From assembly GCA_003024785.1 (NCBI GenBank), contig PUQB01000059.1:441853-505852 (forward strand): a stretch of DNA of 64,000 bases, in the 5' to 3' direction. The notes under the pieces are model-generated. The model made no database searches, was not told the origin of the DNA, and saw nothing but the letters and a program-made list of their open reading frames with translations. Below are positions 1 through 11,000 of the stretch, piece by piece. A program made the translations under genes and the position numbers. Source of the stretch: Selaginella tamariscina. Taxonomy: Eukaryota > Streptophyta > Lycopodiopsida > Selaginellales > Selaginellaceae. Position 1 is the first letter of the stretch. Each line of letters opens with the position of its first letter.

Positions 1-2860
1 ATGTTTAATATGCTATATACATATATGTAATAGAGATTCAGAAAATAATAATTTAATTTTAATGTATCATTTAAATTTTATTGCTATAGCATGACTTGAA
101 CAATTTAATGGTGTATGGTTATATGTATGTATGTAAAATAAAATCAAGCACTATTTTATTTGAATTACCGTAGCAAATGATGATGCAATGAATAAGCAAT
201 TCTATGCAACACTGAACATGGTAAAATAAGACATGGGATTCCCTTTTTTCTAATCAATAAGAAGGGCACAAATGAGTATGTAGGTTTAGTGTGTGAGGTG
301 TTGTTAATTTCAAGGATCAAAATGCACTTTGTATCTTCTACCCTACACAATTGTATATATAATAATATGTGAATTGTTCGAGCATGTTTAATATGATGCA
401 AGTTTCAGGGTCAATGACTATGGTGTCATATAACGTAATGCAAGCTTATGGAAGCTCCACAACCGTCAACCACCATTCTTAATGTAAATTGGACTGTAAA
501 GAAATCAGCTAGTTCTTTACAATGAGAATGTATAGTCGGAACTAATCATTGGCTCCCCCTTTCTTGAATGAGATTAAACAAGATTATCAAACCTCATATG
601 AGGAATATTCTTAATATGTTAATGAATAACATAGAAAATTCCCTCATTTATATGTTAATTTCTAAAGTCTATATTTATTAAAATACTTATTTTGAATACA
701 CACATTTTAAGTATGCAGAAGAATTCTATATGTATAAAGCTTTATTTAAAAACCTAACATGGAATTTAAGCTATTTTAAAATCTTTATAATGAAATTGTG
801 GTCTCAAATTAATATCTTTACATGTAATCATTACAATAATGGGCATACTTACATCCCAATAGCTAACACATGTCAATAATTATGTTTTTTTTTTTTCAAA
901 ATCCCTAAAAAATTGAAAAGAACTTAGTTAAATTTTAATGGCAATGAAAAATTGTGATTAAGGGGCAATTAAGCCCAAAACTTGCTTACTGTTTGGGGAT
1001 TTCTTTCCTTGTGCTCTGTCCACGATTGCTCTAGATGAATGGATCATATAAAGGGATTATAACATAAACATTACCTTTGTGCATGCATTATGGGGATTGT
1101 TCACTTCTCCACCCAACATGTACTTCTTATCTATGTATAAACATTATATTTATGTATGATTTTGTTTCTATTATGGGTCTATGGGTCGATAAACCTTCAA
1201 ATTTGTTATAAATATATCAATATATTCTGATTTGGTGGATTATGTAATTTCAAATTTAAAGAGAGATTATATTTTTTCATTTATAAATTATATATTATGA
1301 TTTATATGTTTCTATTTAATTTTATATTGTATTCATTATTATATTATATTAATTAATATTGTATGCATTACACATTGCACTTTTAAATATAGTTTAATTT
1401 AAATATTATTATTTATATTAGTGTTACAAATTATATATATTAGAAATACATTATTAACATTAAAATGAGATTTTTCATCAAATCTCACAATTAAAATAAA
1501 ATTCTTGTAACTTACATTGGAACTTAAAGTTGTCATTAAGGCTATAAATATACTACTCTAATAATTTTGATTAAATCAATTCTAGGACGAATGTATTATT
1601 TTAAATTTCCCTAATTTACTATGTGAACGATTACATACATTATTGTATTTATTCATACATATTGTATGTAATAATATGTTGAGTTGATATGAAAGTTTGT
1701 GAAAAAATAAAAAAGGATAACCATACATAAATACATATTATAAGTTTTCAAATGAAAAAGAATTTTACAAATGAAATATTAAATATTTTATGATCAACAT
1801 TAGTCTAGCCCAACATGGGGTTTTCTTTAAATGGTGTACATTACAATTTCGAACATAGTACACTCTTGTATACTACTTGGAAAAATTTAAGTACATTAGC
1901 ATATAAACATTATCAACACATTATACGCACACAAACACCGTAATAACAAAGTTAGAAATTTAAGATCAAAACAATATTGCTAAAGAGGAGTCCCATTCTT
2001 ACTTTTCAAGCAATTTACTTAAGATTGTACAATATAACAATTGCTCACATCAGTCTCTCATTATGGAATCAAATTATTATTGTTTCTAACACAACATATG
2101 TGTGTGTCTACTCTGCACTGTGAAAACAATGCCTTGTTGTGGTTATTGTTGATAATTTGGCTAACAATGTCTCTTCTTACTTTGTGTATATATTATGGGA
2201 TATGTATATCAGATTGTGTGTGTGATTATACAAGTTACTCATCCAAAATCAAAAACAATTCTTTGTTTATGTTAAAAATAATTTATGGACCATTGTTTAA
2301 AAGATGATAGCTTGGTTTTCTAATATAAAAATATAAAAAGAATATATAATGACTGTGTACTAGTTTTTAAATGTTTAAGGAAATATAATGTCTTTGAGCT
2401 TATTAATTTGCTTAAGCCCTTTTTTACTTTGTGTACATGGGATATATTTTTCCTATATAACTATACAATGGTTTAGTCTAATGGCAAAAGAAAATATTCT
2501 TAAGAATATAGTGTTGACTTTAATTTTATACCACTATTGTAACATGGAGAAGCATACATAAATTCAAAGATTTGGTAAATGGTGAACACATACAAAGACA
2601 CAACCTATAGAGTACATACGAGCGCACACACATACACGTTACGCGCACACACACACCACGGAAGCACACAAACGATTACTAACCTGTTTAGCAATGGCAT
2701 TGCTTTGCCTGATTTATAAAATAGATCATATAATAAATAAATAGACTTACTAGCTTCTGCAAACAAAATAAAGAAAAACATAATCTAATCTAATTATTCT
2801 CTTCTCTCACATAAGGTCGTGTATATGTACGTGTCTAATACAATAATACATTAGACGTGT
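1..2860. other. AT-rich intergenic DNA, no gene seen
   Basis: Strongly AT-rich sequence with frequent stops in all frames. The few open stretches (such as one at 2041-2307) have low-complexity, hydrophobic translations without family resemblance. A short CA-rich patch lies near 2600-2665. A segment at 766-960 recurs at 10838-11000. Confidence 0.7.
766..960 (+). repeat. Direct repeat copy 1 (partner at 10838-11000)
   Basis: The segment starting ATTTTAAAATCTTTATAATG, followed by a T-rich run and an AAAATCCCTAAA-like stretch, reappears in the same orientation at 10838-11000 with moderate divergence. The two copies bracket the whole nested LTR block. Confidence 0.65.
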
Positions 2861-2866
2861 GGAAAA

Positions 2867-3577
2867 AAAATATGTCGTTAGGTATTTCAAGAAACTCTAG
2901 GCGAAGTTCGCACTTTCATTTAGAAAACCCTCTCCCGTTTTGACGTTTCAGGTTAGGATTCTTCGCCCAAAAATATAACTTGTCAAAATAAGGGTTAGGG
3001 GCACCCCTAGGGTTGACCTAACCCTAGGGTTGCCTTAACCCCACCCCCTAGGGGTTAGGTTTAGGATTAGGTTAGGACAACCATTTTCTCTAAGGGCTGG
3101 CATTTCCGTGTCAGCCCACTTACTCACTTAGGTAAACGGGGGGGTCCGTCACATAAATAAGGTAGAGTATATGTAATGAGGTTTCCTGGGTTCAAAAGAG
3201 AGCTCGTTAACCTTCTATCGGTGCAAGTTAAGCTTGTGTCGTCAAGGTGCAACTCTCCGTTGTGCCGCACAAACTTCCACACGACAGGTTACAACCCACC
3301 CTAGGGTTAGGCTATCCTTATCGTTGGCAGGATCTTGCCTTTGAGATAGGGGCACGTTCACTTCCAAGAAGTTAGTCAGATTCCTTAGTCCAAAAACTTG
3401 TTCGCAAGCTCAAATGCATTGCCCAAGTTCACGTTCCGCAAAACTAGTGGTTGAGGCCTTGCTCCAACCGCCTCAACCACGCCAAGCTAGGAACAACACA
3501 TAAAGCTCGGCTAGTCAGCATATCTTGATTCACAAGGTGAGTCTCGTTTGTGGATTTAGTCAGCCAGGGGTCCTAGG
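2867..3577 (+). repeat. Older, diverged LTR fragment, left part
   Basis: Follows the same order of landmarks as the LTRs at 54951-56647 and 60278-61998 (read on the other strand): the GGTATTT..CAAGAAACTCT start, the AACCCTAGGGTT-rich block, CACATAAATAAGGTAGAGTATAT, the GAGCTCGTTA stretch and TTGTGCCGC. It is much more diverged than the LTRs of the intact elements. It breaks exactly where the element at 3578 begins and seems to resume after 10702, so it is the older host of that insertion. Confidence 0.65.
3573..3577. repeat. Target-site duplication CTAGG, left
   Basis: CTAGG immediately precedes the TGTCATAG start of the 5' LTR and is repeated immediately after the 3' LTR end. Confidence 0.9.
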
Positions 3578-5348
3578 TGTCATAGTTTTACTATGACTCG
3601 ACCCTTTACTTTGGACGTTGACTGTTGTTACCTACTGTACTATGTTGATAAGCCCTAGGTGTAGAAGAAACAGGCCCGCTTAGTGCACTTGGATATCTAG
3701 TGATGGTCCGGCCGGGTGTCATTAGGTATTTGCAAGAAACTCTGGGCGAAGCTAGCACTTCCATCTAGAAAACTCTTACCTTGGTTTTCGTGTCCCGGTT
3801 GGATTAATGGCTAGTTCCGGTGAGTTCGGCATGTCGGATATGCTTAGAAATACCCCCAGGTTTGACAGGTTAGGGTTTAGGGGTCGATGGATAACTCACC
3901 AAGTATGTTCCCTCTGGGAATGAGATTTCAGTGCTAGCCCACTTATGTAAACAGGAAAACAGGGGGGGGGGGCTCTGTCACATAAATAAGGTAGTATATA
4001 GGAGTGAGGGTTCCTGGGTTCATGACTGAGCTCGTTACTCTTCCCGGTGCAAGCTCTAGCTTGTGTCGTCAAGGCACAACCCTCTGTTGTGCCGCCCTAA
4101 CTTCCAGATGCCAGGGGTACGTCCCACCTTCGGGGTAGCTTACCCTTAACGTTGGCGAATCCATGCCTGGGAGGTCTTGTCGGAATGCACGTTCCAAGAG
4201 GCAGAGGTTGAGGCTTGTCTCCAGCCTCCTCCTCCACGTCAAGCTAGGTGTAGCACTCACGGCCAAGCAAGGCACATCCGTGTCCTTGTCCAACTGTGCG
4301 TGGGATCTTGTTTGACAGGTTCACGTTACTGGTTCCTGAGGGTTCATTGAGGGGTTCTAGAGTTGGCATTTAGGAGCCACGTTTGTGGCACTTGGTGCAA
4401 CTCTTGAATCTAAGGGCTATGGCATGATAGCCCACATCGGGGAAGGCAGTGTCACATGGAGATGTGACACTGGGCTAAACGTCACATGGTACAACGCCTG
4501 AGGCACGCCCTTTGGGGTTATGTCATGGGCTTGTCGCCAAGGGGTTGGATACTTAGCAAACAGACATGCTTGTGCTTGCACTAGGGTGCTAAGCCTTGGG
4601 CATCCGCTCAAGGGAGGTTAGGTCTCATAACTAGGTGTGCTTTGGCACACTTGGCTAGGGGAGTGTTCTCCTTGGAATTCAAGGGTTGAACAACCTAACA
4701 TGTTAGCAGAGCCCTTTCGTGAGGCACTCGCAAGGTCATGTGCTTAGGGTTATCCCAAACCTAGCCTTAGGGAGTTTGCTTAGCAGAACACTCGTGTCCG
4801 CCTACGGCGCACACTCGTGTCCTCACTAAGTACTAGCCCTAGGTCTAGGGTATAACTTGGCCACTCAAACCCTTAGGGGTTAGTCGTGGTTCAGGGTACC
4901 CCTTGTCGCCCTAAAGGGGTTGTACTCCCGGATGAGGGTGATTCCTCAAGGGGTAAGTGACGATGCCTTAGCTCTGTCAGGGGTATGTGTGGAACACACG
5001 TCTCCTTGATGGGGGTTAGGGCATGAGCCTGTCTAGGTCTTCTAGGGCAAGACCCTAAGTCAACTAGGGTTATCCCTCAAGGGTTTTGGGGGTAGACACT
5101 CTAGGGAGACTTAGGCTAAACCCTAAGTCAACTAGGGTTATCCCTCAAGGGTTCTGGGGGCAGACATTCTAGGGAGACTTAGGCTAAACCCTAAGTCTCC
5201 TGTCCACTTGGGCATTAGAGTCTAACCCTAGGGGTCGTTGGGGTTGTTCTGGGAAACTTAGCGTTGCTCACACAGGGTGATGACGCCGAATGGCCACCTG
5301 GCAGCCACGTGTTGCCACGTGTTGGCCCTTTGGGTTAAAACTCTGACA
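3578..5348 (+). repeat. 5' LTR of copy A
   Basis: Begins TGTCATAG and ends CTCTGACA. It opens with a 7-bp inverted repeat (GTCATAG/CTATGAC) that could form a hairpin. It is rich in CCCTAA/CCCTAG-like motifs. It is about 67 bp longer than its 3' partner because of a 68-bp tandem duplication at 5053-5188. Confidence 0.92.
5053..5188 (+). repeat. 68-bp tandem duplication inside the 5' LTR
   Basis: Two adjacent units each start CCCTAAGTCAACTAGGG (5053 and 5121). The 3' LTR of the same element and the LTRs at 54.9-63.4 kb have a single unit here. The duplication therefore arose after, or during, this insertion. Confidence 0.85.
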
Positions 5349-5350
5349 AT

Positions 5351-5363
5351 TGGTATCGGAGCC
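5351..5363 (+). promoter_or_regulatory. Primer-binding site (initiator tRNA-Met)
   Basis: TGGTATCGGAGCC starts 2-3 bases after the 5' LTR end. It matches the usual plant TGGTATCAGAGCC site at all but one position. Confidence 0.88.
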
Positions 5364-8300
5364 TATTCTCTACGGTCAGTAGGACTACCTAAAGTGTAGT
5401 GTTTTAGGGTTTAGTTAGTTCTAAATTCTTGAAGTACTCTATCACTTTCGGCTAATGTCTGAATTCTGCGTGGAGAGTTGGTCCTGAGATCTATAACTCT
5501 TAGAGTACACCTACTTCATAAGTGGGTGTGGGTTATGGACTCAATGTCAAAGGTAGCACTTGGAAGCAACTTCCAAGTTGTATGCCAGGTTACTTTACCT
5601 TAGGTTGTCCAGGTTACTTTACCATATACTTCCACAAGAAGGCGTGTTAGTTTGTTCTGGCTTACAAACTAAGTCTTGTGAGTGGGTCTTGTGATATCCT
5701 AAGTCTACACATTATTGAAAATTTTTCTTTTTCTTTAAGGTGTTTGAATTTGGGATAACACATGATTTGGAAACAGACAGTGTCCTTTGAGTTTTGGCTT
5801 AGGTCAAGATTCAATATCGTTCCAACAATAGTGTTCAAACGGGGAAAGACTTATGTTCAGAAGTGCATCTTTGACTTCGGGAAGAAGGGGCATATTCAAA
5901 CATAAGATGAACACTACATTTTGACATAAAGTGTAAAATAAGCTCTCATTATAGTGCATGTTTCCGAGAGTGTAACTCTAGAAGCAGACTATGGTGATGA
6001 ACTTATAATACAACGAAATGTCAAATATTAACATATGATAAATATGTTAAGCAATGGGTTTGAAGATCCAATGTAGTCAAAGTATTGTCTGATGTTCGCA
6101 ATATTTTGATGACGCTAGCTGCAAGTAACATTAGGTGGAATAGTTTACTAATTCAAGTCCCTTGATTTGAACAAAGTATAACATGAAACCTTAGTTAGTT
6201 GTAAGCGCACTCTGTATTCAAGTTAGCTAGCTCGACTAACTTGATTATGTTGTCTCATATGGGATCATGAGAGAGACTTCGGATAATAGCTTGAGGATTT
6301 CGGTTTCTTATCAATACAGTTTTGGGATAGATGGCATGATCTATCAGAAAGAGAAATGTTGGAAACATACGTTTACATTTTAGTTTACTGAGTAATGAAG
6401 GACTTGCATAGTGAAGGCGTTCGGCGCACACTTGTGCATTTTCATTGTTAACTCTTTAATCTTGAAATCTGTAACGTTGTTTGCAATGTGGGGATAAGCT
6501 CTTGAACAAGGGTGATTCCTTGGTTAAGAAGAGCATGATTTGGGATTCTCCACTTTGTTTATGACTAAGTAAGGAAACTTGCTAAGTTTGATAACTTATG
6601 TTGAGAATTACCAATGAGCTAGTAAATAGTCGGATTTCCATTGGAGGTTTAAGTGCATGTACCTCCTCAAGAGTCGGTATTCGATGAGAATTGAAGTTGG
6701 TATTGTTTTCAATAACAATTTCATTTTAGAGTCGAATACGATTATTCAAAAGACGGTTTCTTGACTTGCATCATGGTCGCAAATGTGGGACTAAAGAACA
6801 AATAAAGTAGTATCTTCATTCTTTAGAATATTGAAAAATAGAACTATTCTTGACTCAAGGTTTGATTGTATTCCTTGGGTTAGTTTTAGTTCTATCTCAA
6901 GGTTTGATGGTGTTCCTTGAGTTGGTTCAATATTCTTGAAAGTAAGTAGCGGGATTAGCTCAAGAAGATGGTGTCCCTTCTTGATGATTGTGATCAATGC
7001 ATAAGGTTGTCCAATATCCGTTCAAAATATGAGGTTTCCTATCACCTCATCATTGAGATATTATATTCTTAAACTTTGAAAGTATTTATGACAATCTTTT
7101 AAGATTGATTATAAATGACTTGTCAAAGTATAGTATGATATCTCTTCAATATTGAGTTTGGAGCGCTCAATATAAACTTGGTTATGATCACATGAGGTGG
7201 CCATAATCATAAATATAAAGACTCAAGTGGATTTGAGTCAACACTTTGGTAAGGCACTACCTTAGTGTTATAACTTGAAACGTGTTTTCAAGTTAGTTGA
7301 GAAATGAGCATTTCTCAATACATTGCTTGAGGGGCAATGTGATACTTTCTGGATTGCTAGGTGTCTAGAGTGAATAATGTATCTTAGTTCAATGTACTGA
7401 ACTAGATTTTTATTCATGTTTGGGGAGATCTATTGAATTATAAGGTATGACTAAAACATGAAGTTGATATAACACTTCAGTGTTATGATAACATTTATGT
7501 GGAGGTTGATATCTTACTAAATCAATTAGATGAACCAGACACTAGTTCATGATTCCTCTTAGTCTCTGAACAAAGTTCCTCGAATACTGTCATAACATTA
7601 TATTCCATCTAAAAACTAAGTTCGGTTCATGTAAACTAAGACCATATCTATATTATAGTTGTAGCATTTTGATAAATTGATATGATTGTAAGTTTATATC
7701 CACTAGTATAACAACTAGTTGATAACTTAGGATTTGAACGTTAAAACGATCATTATCCATTCAAGAGTATCAATATCGAAATTACAACTTTATAGAATAA
7801 GGATTAGTTTAAAAGATGTTTATCAAAACACTAAGTTGCTTCAATTAGTGAAATGCTATACTTCGGTATAGTGTTGAGAAACATTTACAAATCAATTTAA
7901 AGTTGGAAATAAATATAATGTTATGGAGGCGTACAGTATTACGAGTTCAGGGAGACTCTTATCGTGGAAACTAAGTTCTAAAATTCGGTATTTTAAACTT
8001 AGTACGATAAGGAGTTAGGAAGTATTGAACGGCATCTAGTACGATGTGCTCTTTGGGAATGAGTACAATGAAAGTGACAATTAAGAGACGTGTTATCTAA
8101 AGTTGTCGATTGAGGCACTAGAGATGGGTTGAATTTCCTGGTTTCCACATTGGTTTGTAAGAAAGGTATGTTAGCTTATCTGGTCCCTGAACTGGTCGGT
8201 GTTATGAAAGAGTACAAAGTTGGTTGTGAAAGACGAATGGCAGTTGGCAAGACCTTGTTGTATACATGTGTACAGCCATGCGCCTCTGTGATCGCCTCTG

Positions 8301-8984
8301 GCCAGATTGACATGTTTACAAAGAACAGGGTTTTACGACTTGTACTCTTATATCGGAAAAGAGCTTGATTCCGATAAAAGTCTCATACTTAGTCTTGCGT
8401 AACTATATACTAATGAGAGATAGGTATAGTAGCAGACCCTTATGAAAAGGGGTAATGAGAAGCACCGAGGGATGCAGAGATGTAAGCTATAATATTGTAA
8501 CATGTGGAGATGTGGGACCATTGGAAAATCAAAAGAAATGCGAGGTGTTTGGTCAAGCATTTGAGAAGTGCTTATTATGTGTTAGACGACAGGGTCGTCA
8601 ACAGCATTTAATATTAAGGAATAAAGCAAGTCTTTATTTCTTGTTAACCAAGGGGCCGGCAACAACACTAACTAGAGGCCTCCAATATAAATTCTAGTTA
8701 AGTAAAGAAATTAACCAGTGTTGTGTGCGTCGGGTGACAGACTTTGCAGACGTGCAAAAGGTCTCCAAGTGACTTCATGTCGCAGGTGGTGCCTCCGGCA
8801 GCTAGGTTTACGACTTAGTGAACGACGGTTCTGAAGTACTTGGTTTCGCGTAATGCAAGGGGGGTAATAAAACTTATGTGAACTTTTGGCTGACTCCGCA
8901 TAGAGTGATATGTTAGTTTTGGTTAATTTTTTCTAACATTATCTAGTCTTGGAGTTGGACGTCAACGAGGACGTTGACATTTTC

Positions 8985-8998
8985 AAAGGCGGGGAGTG
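8985..8998 (+). promoter_or_regulatory. Polypurine tract of copy A
   Basis: AAAGGCGGGGAGTG directly abuts the TGTCATAG start of the 3' LTR. The same sequence, reversed, sits beside the LTR at 56648. Confidence 0.8.
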
Positions 8999-10702
8999 TG
9001 TCATAGTTTTTACTATGACTCGACCCTTTACTTTGGACGTTGATTGTTGTTACCTACTGTACTATGTTGATAAGCCCTAGGTGTAGAAGAAACAGGCCCG
9101 CTTAGTGCACTTGGATATCTAGTGATGGTCCGGCCGGGTGTCATTAGGTATTTGCAAGAAACTCTGGGCGAAGCTAGCACTTCCATCTAGAAAACTCTTA
9201 CCTTGGTTTTCCGTGTCCCGGTTGGATTAATGGCTAGTTCCAGTGAGTTCGGCATGTCGGATATGCTTAGAAATACCCCCAGTTTGACAGGTTAGGGTTT
9301 AGGGGTCGATGGATAACTCACCAAGTATGTTCCCTCTGGGAATGAGAATTCAGTGCTAGCCCACTTATGTAAACAGGAAAACAGGGGGGGGGGCCTCTGT
9401 CACATAAATAAGGAGTATATAGGAGTGAGGGTTCCTGGGTTCATGACTGAGCTCGTTACTCTTCTCCCGGTGCAAGCTCTAGCTTGTGTCGTCAAGGCAC
9501 AACCCTCTGTTGTGCCGCCCTAACTTCCAGATGCCAGGGGTACGTCCCACCTTCGGGGTAGCTTACCCTTAACGTTGGCGAATCCATGCCTGGGAGGTCT
9601 TGTCGGAATGCACGTTCCAAGAGGCAGAGGTTGAGGCTTGTCTCCAGCCTCCTCCTCCACGTCAAGCTAGGTGTAGCACTCACGGCCAAGCAAGGCACAT
9701 CCGTGTCCTTGTCCAACTGTGGGTGGGATCTTGTTTGACAGGTTCATGTTACTTGGTTCCTGAGGGTTCATTGAGGGGTTCTAGAGTTGGCATTTAGGAG
9801 CCACGTTTGTGGCACTTGGTGCAACTCTTGAATCTAAGGGCTATGGCATGATAGCCCACATCGGGAAGGCAGTGTCACATGGAGATGTGACACTGGGCTA
9901 AACGTCACATGGTACAACGCCTGAGGCACGCCCTTTGGGGTTATGTCATGGGCTTGTCGCCAAGGGGTTGGATACTTTAGCAAACAGACATGCTTGTGCT
10001 TGCACTAGGGTGCTAAGCCTTGGGCATCCGCTCAAGGGAGGTTAGGTCTCATAACTAGGTGTGCTTTGGCACACTTGGCTAGGGGAGTGTTCTCCTTGGA
10101 ATTCAAGGGTTGAACAACCTAAACATGTTAGCAGGAGCCCTTTCGTGAGGCACTCGCAAGGTCATGTGCTTAGGGTTATCCCAAACCTAGCCTTAGGGAG
10201 TTTGCTTAAGAACACTCGTGTCCGCCTACGCGCACACTCGTGTCCTCACTAAGTACTAGCCCTAGGTCTAGGGTATAACTTGGCCACTCAAACCCTTAGG
10301 GGTTAGTCGTGGTTCAGGGTACCCCTTGTCCCCTAAAGGGGTTGTACTCCCGGATGAGGGTGATTCCTCAAGGGGTAAGTGACGATGCCTTAGCTCTGTC
10401 CAGGGGTATGTGTGGAACACACGTCTCCTTGATGGGGGTTAGGGCATGAGCCTGTCTAGGTCTTCTAGGGCAAGACCCTAAGTCAACTAGGGTTATCCCT
10501 CAAGGGTTTTGGGGGCAGACACTCTAGGGAGACTTAGGCTAAACCCTAAGTCTCCTGTCCACTTGGGCATTAGAGTCTAACCCTAGGGGTCGTTGGGGTT
10601 GTTCTGGGAAACTTAGTGTTGCTCACACAAGGTGATAACGCCGAATGGCCACTGGCAGCCATGTATTGCCACGTGTTGGCCCTTTGGGTTAAAACTTTGA
10701 CA
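8999..10702 (+). repeat. 3' LTR of copy A
   Basis: Starts TGTCATAG and ends CTTTGACA, followed by the CTAGG target duplication. Nearly identical to the 5' LTR apart from the missing 68-bp repeat unit and scattered one-base indels in homopolymers. Confidence 0.92.
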
Positions 10703-10830
10703 CTAGGGCTTGGGTTCCTAATACGGGTTATTTTATTAGATTCCGTGGGTTTCAGAGAGGGGATTCCATGGTTGGCACTTGGCAAGCCACCTCTGTGGCA
10801 TCATAGTGGCGTCCTTGGTTACATATAATA
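10703..10830 (+). repeat. Older LTR fragment, right part
   Basis: After the target duplication, GGTTCCTAAT, GTTGGCACTTGG and CTCTGTGGCA-like motifs follow in the order of the LTR landmarks GGTTCCTGAG, GTTGGCATTTAG and TTTGTGGCAC. This fits continuation of the old LTR interrupted at 3577. Confidence 0.5.
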
Positions 10831-10837
10831 ACAAAGG

Positions 10838-11000
10838 TTATTTTAAAATCTTTATAATGAAATTATATCTCATATTAATATCTTTATATGTAGTGCTTAC
10901 AACCAGCATACTGACATCCTAATGTTTTTTTTTTTAAAACCCTAAAGAAATTAAAAAGAAATTGTACTTTAGCTTTTGCTTAATGGCCACGTGTTAATAG
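10838..11000 (+). repeat. Direct repeat copy 2 (partner at 766-960)
   Basis: Matches 766-960 in the same orientation, including ATTTTAAAATCTTTATAATG, the oligo-T run and the AAACCCTAAAGAAATT stretch that follows. Confidence 0.65.

Larger units (their letters stand above)
5349..8998 (+). other. Non-coding internal region of copy A
   Basis: About 3.65 kb between PBS and polypurine tract. All frames are heavily interrupted and no retroelement domain can be read. A 79-codon open frame (8129-8368) is shared with copy B and is treated as a finding rather than a gene. Confidence 0.8.
3578..10702 (+). mobile_element. Complete non-autonomous LTR retrotransposon (LARD-like), copy A
   Basis: A 7.1-kb element with two long LTRs (3578-5348 and 8999-10702), each starting TGTCATAG and ending TGACA. 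The 5-bp target-site duplication CTAGG flanks it at 3573-3577 and 10703-10707. A primer-binding site matching initiator tRNA-Met (TGGTATCGGAGCC) follows the 5' LTR, and a purine-rich tract precedes the 3' LTR. The ~3.65-kb internal region has no gag, protease, reverse transcriptase, RNase H or integrase frame. By definition it resembles a large retrotransposon derivative that would depend on a partner's proteins. The LTRs are very alike apart from small indels and one tandem duplication, which suggests recent insertion. A second copy lies reversed at 54951-61998. Confidence 0.93.

Noticed and set aside
2960-3080. Telomere or interstitial telomeric array
   Set aside because: CCCTAA/CCCTAG motifs are irregular and form part of the LTR sequence.
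5040-5210. CRISPR-like or satellite array
   Set aside because: Only two units, without spacers, in an LTR of a plant retroelement.
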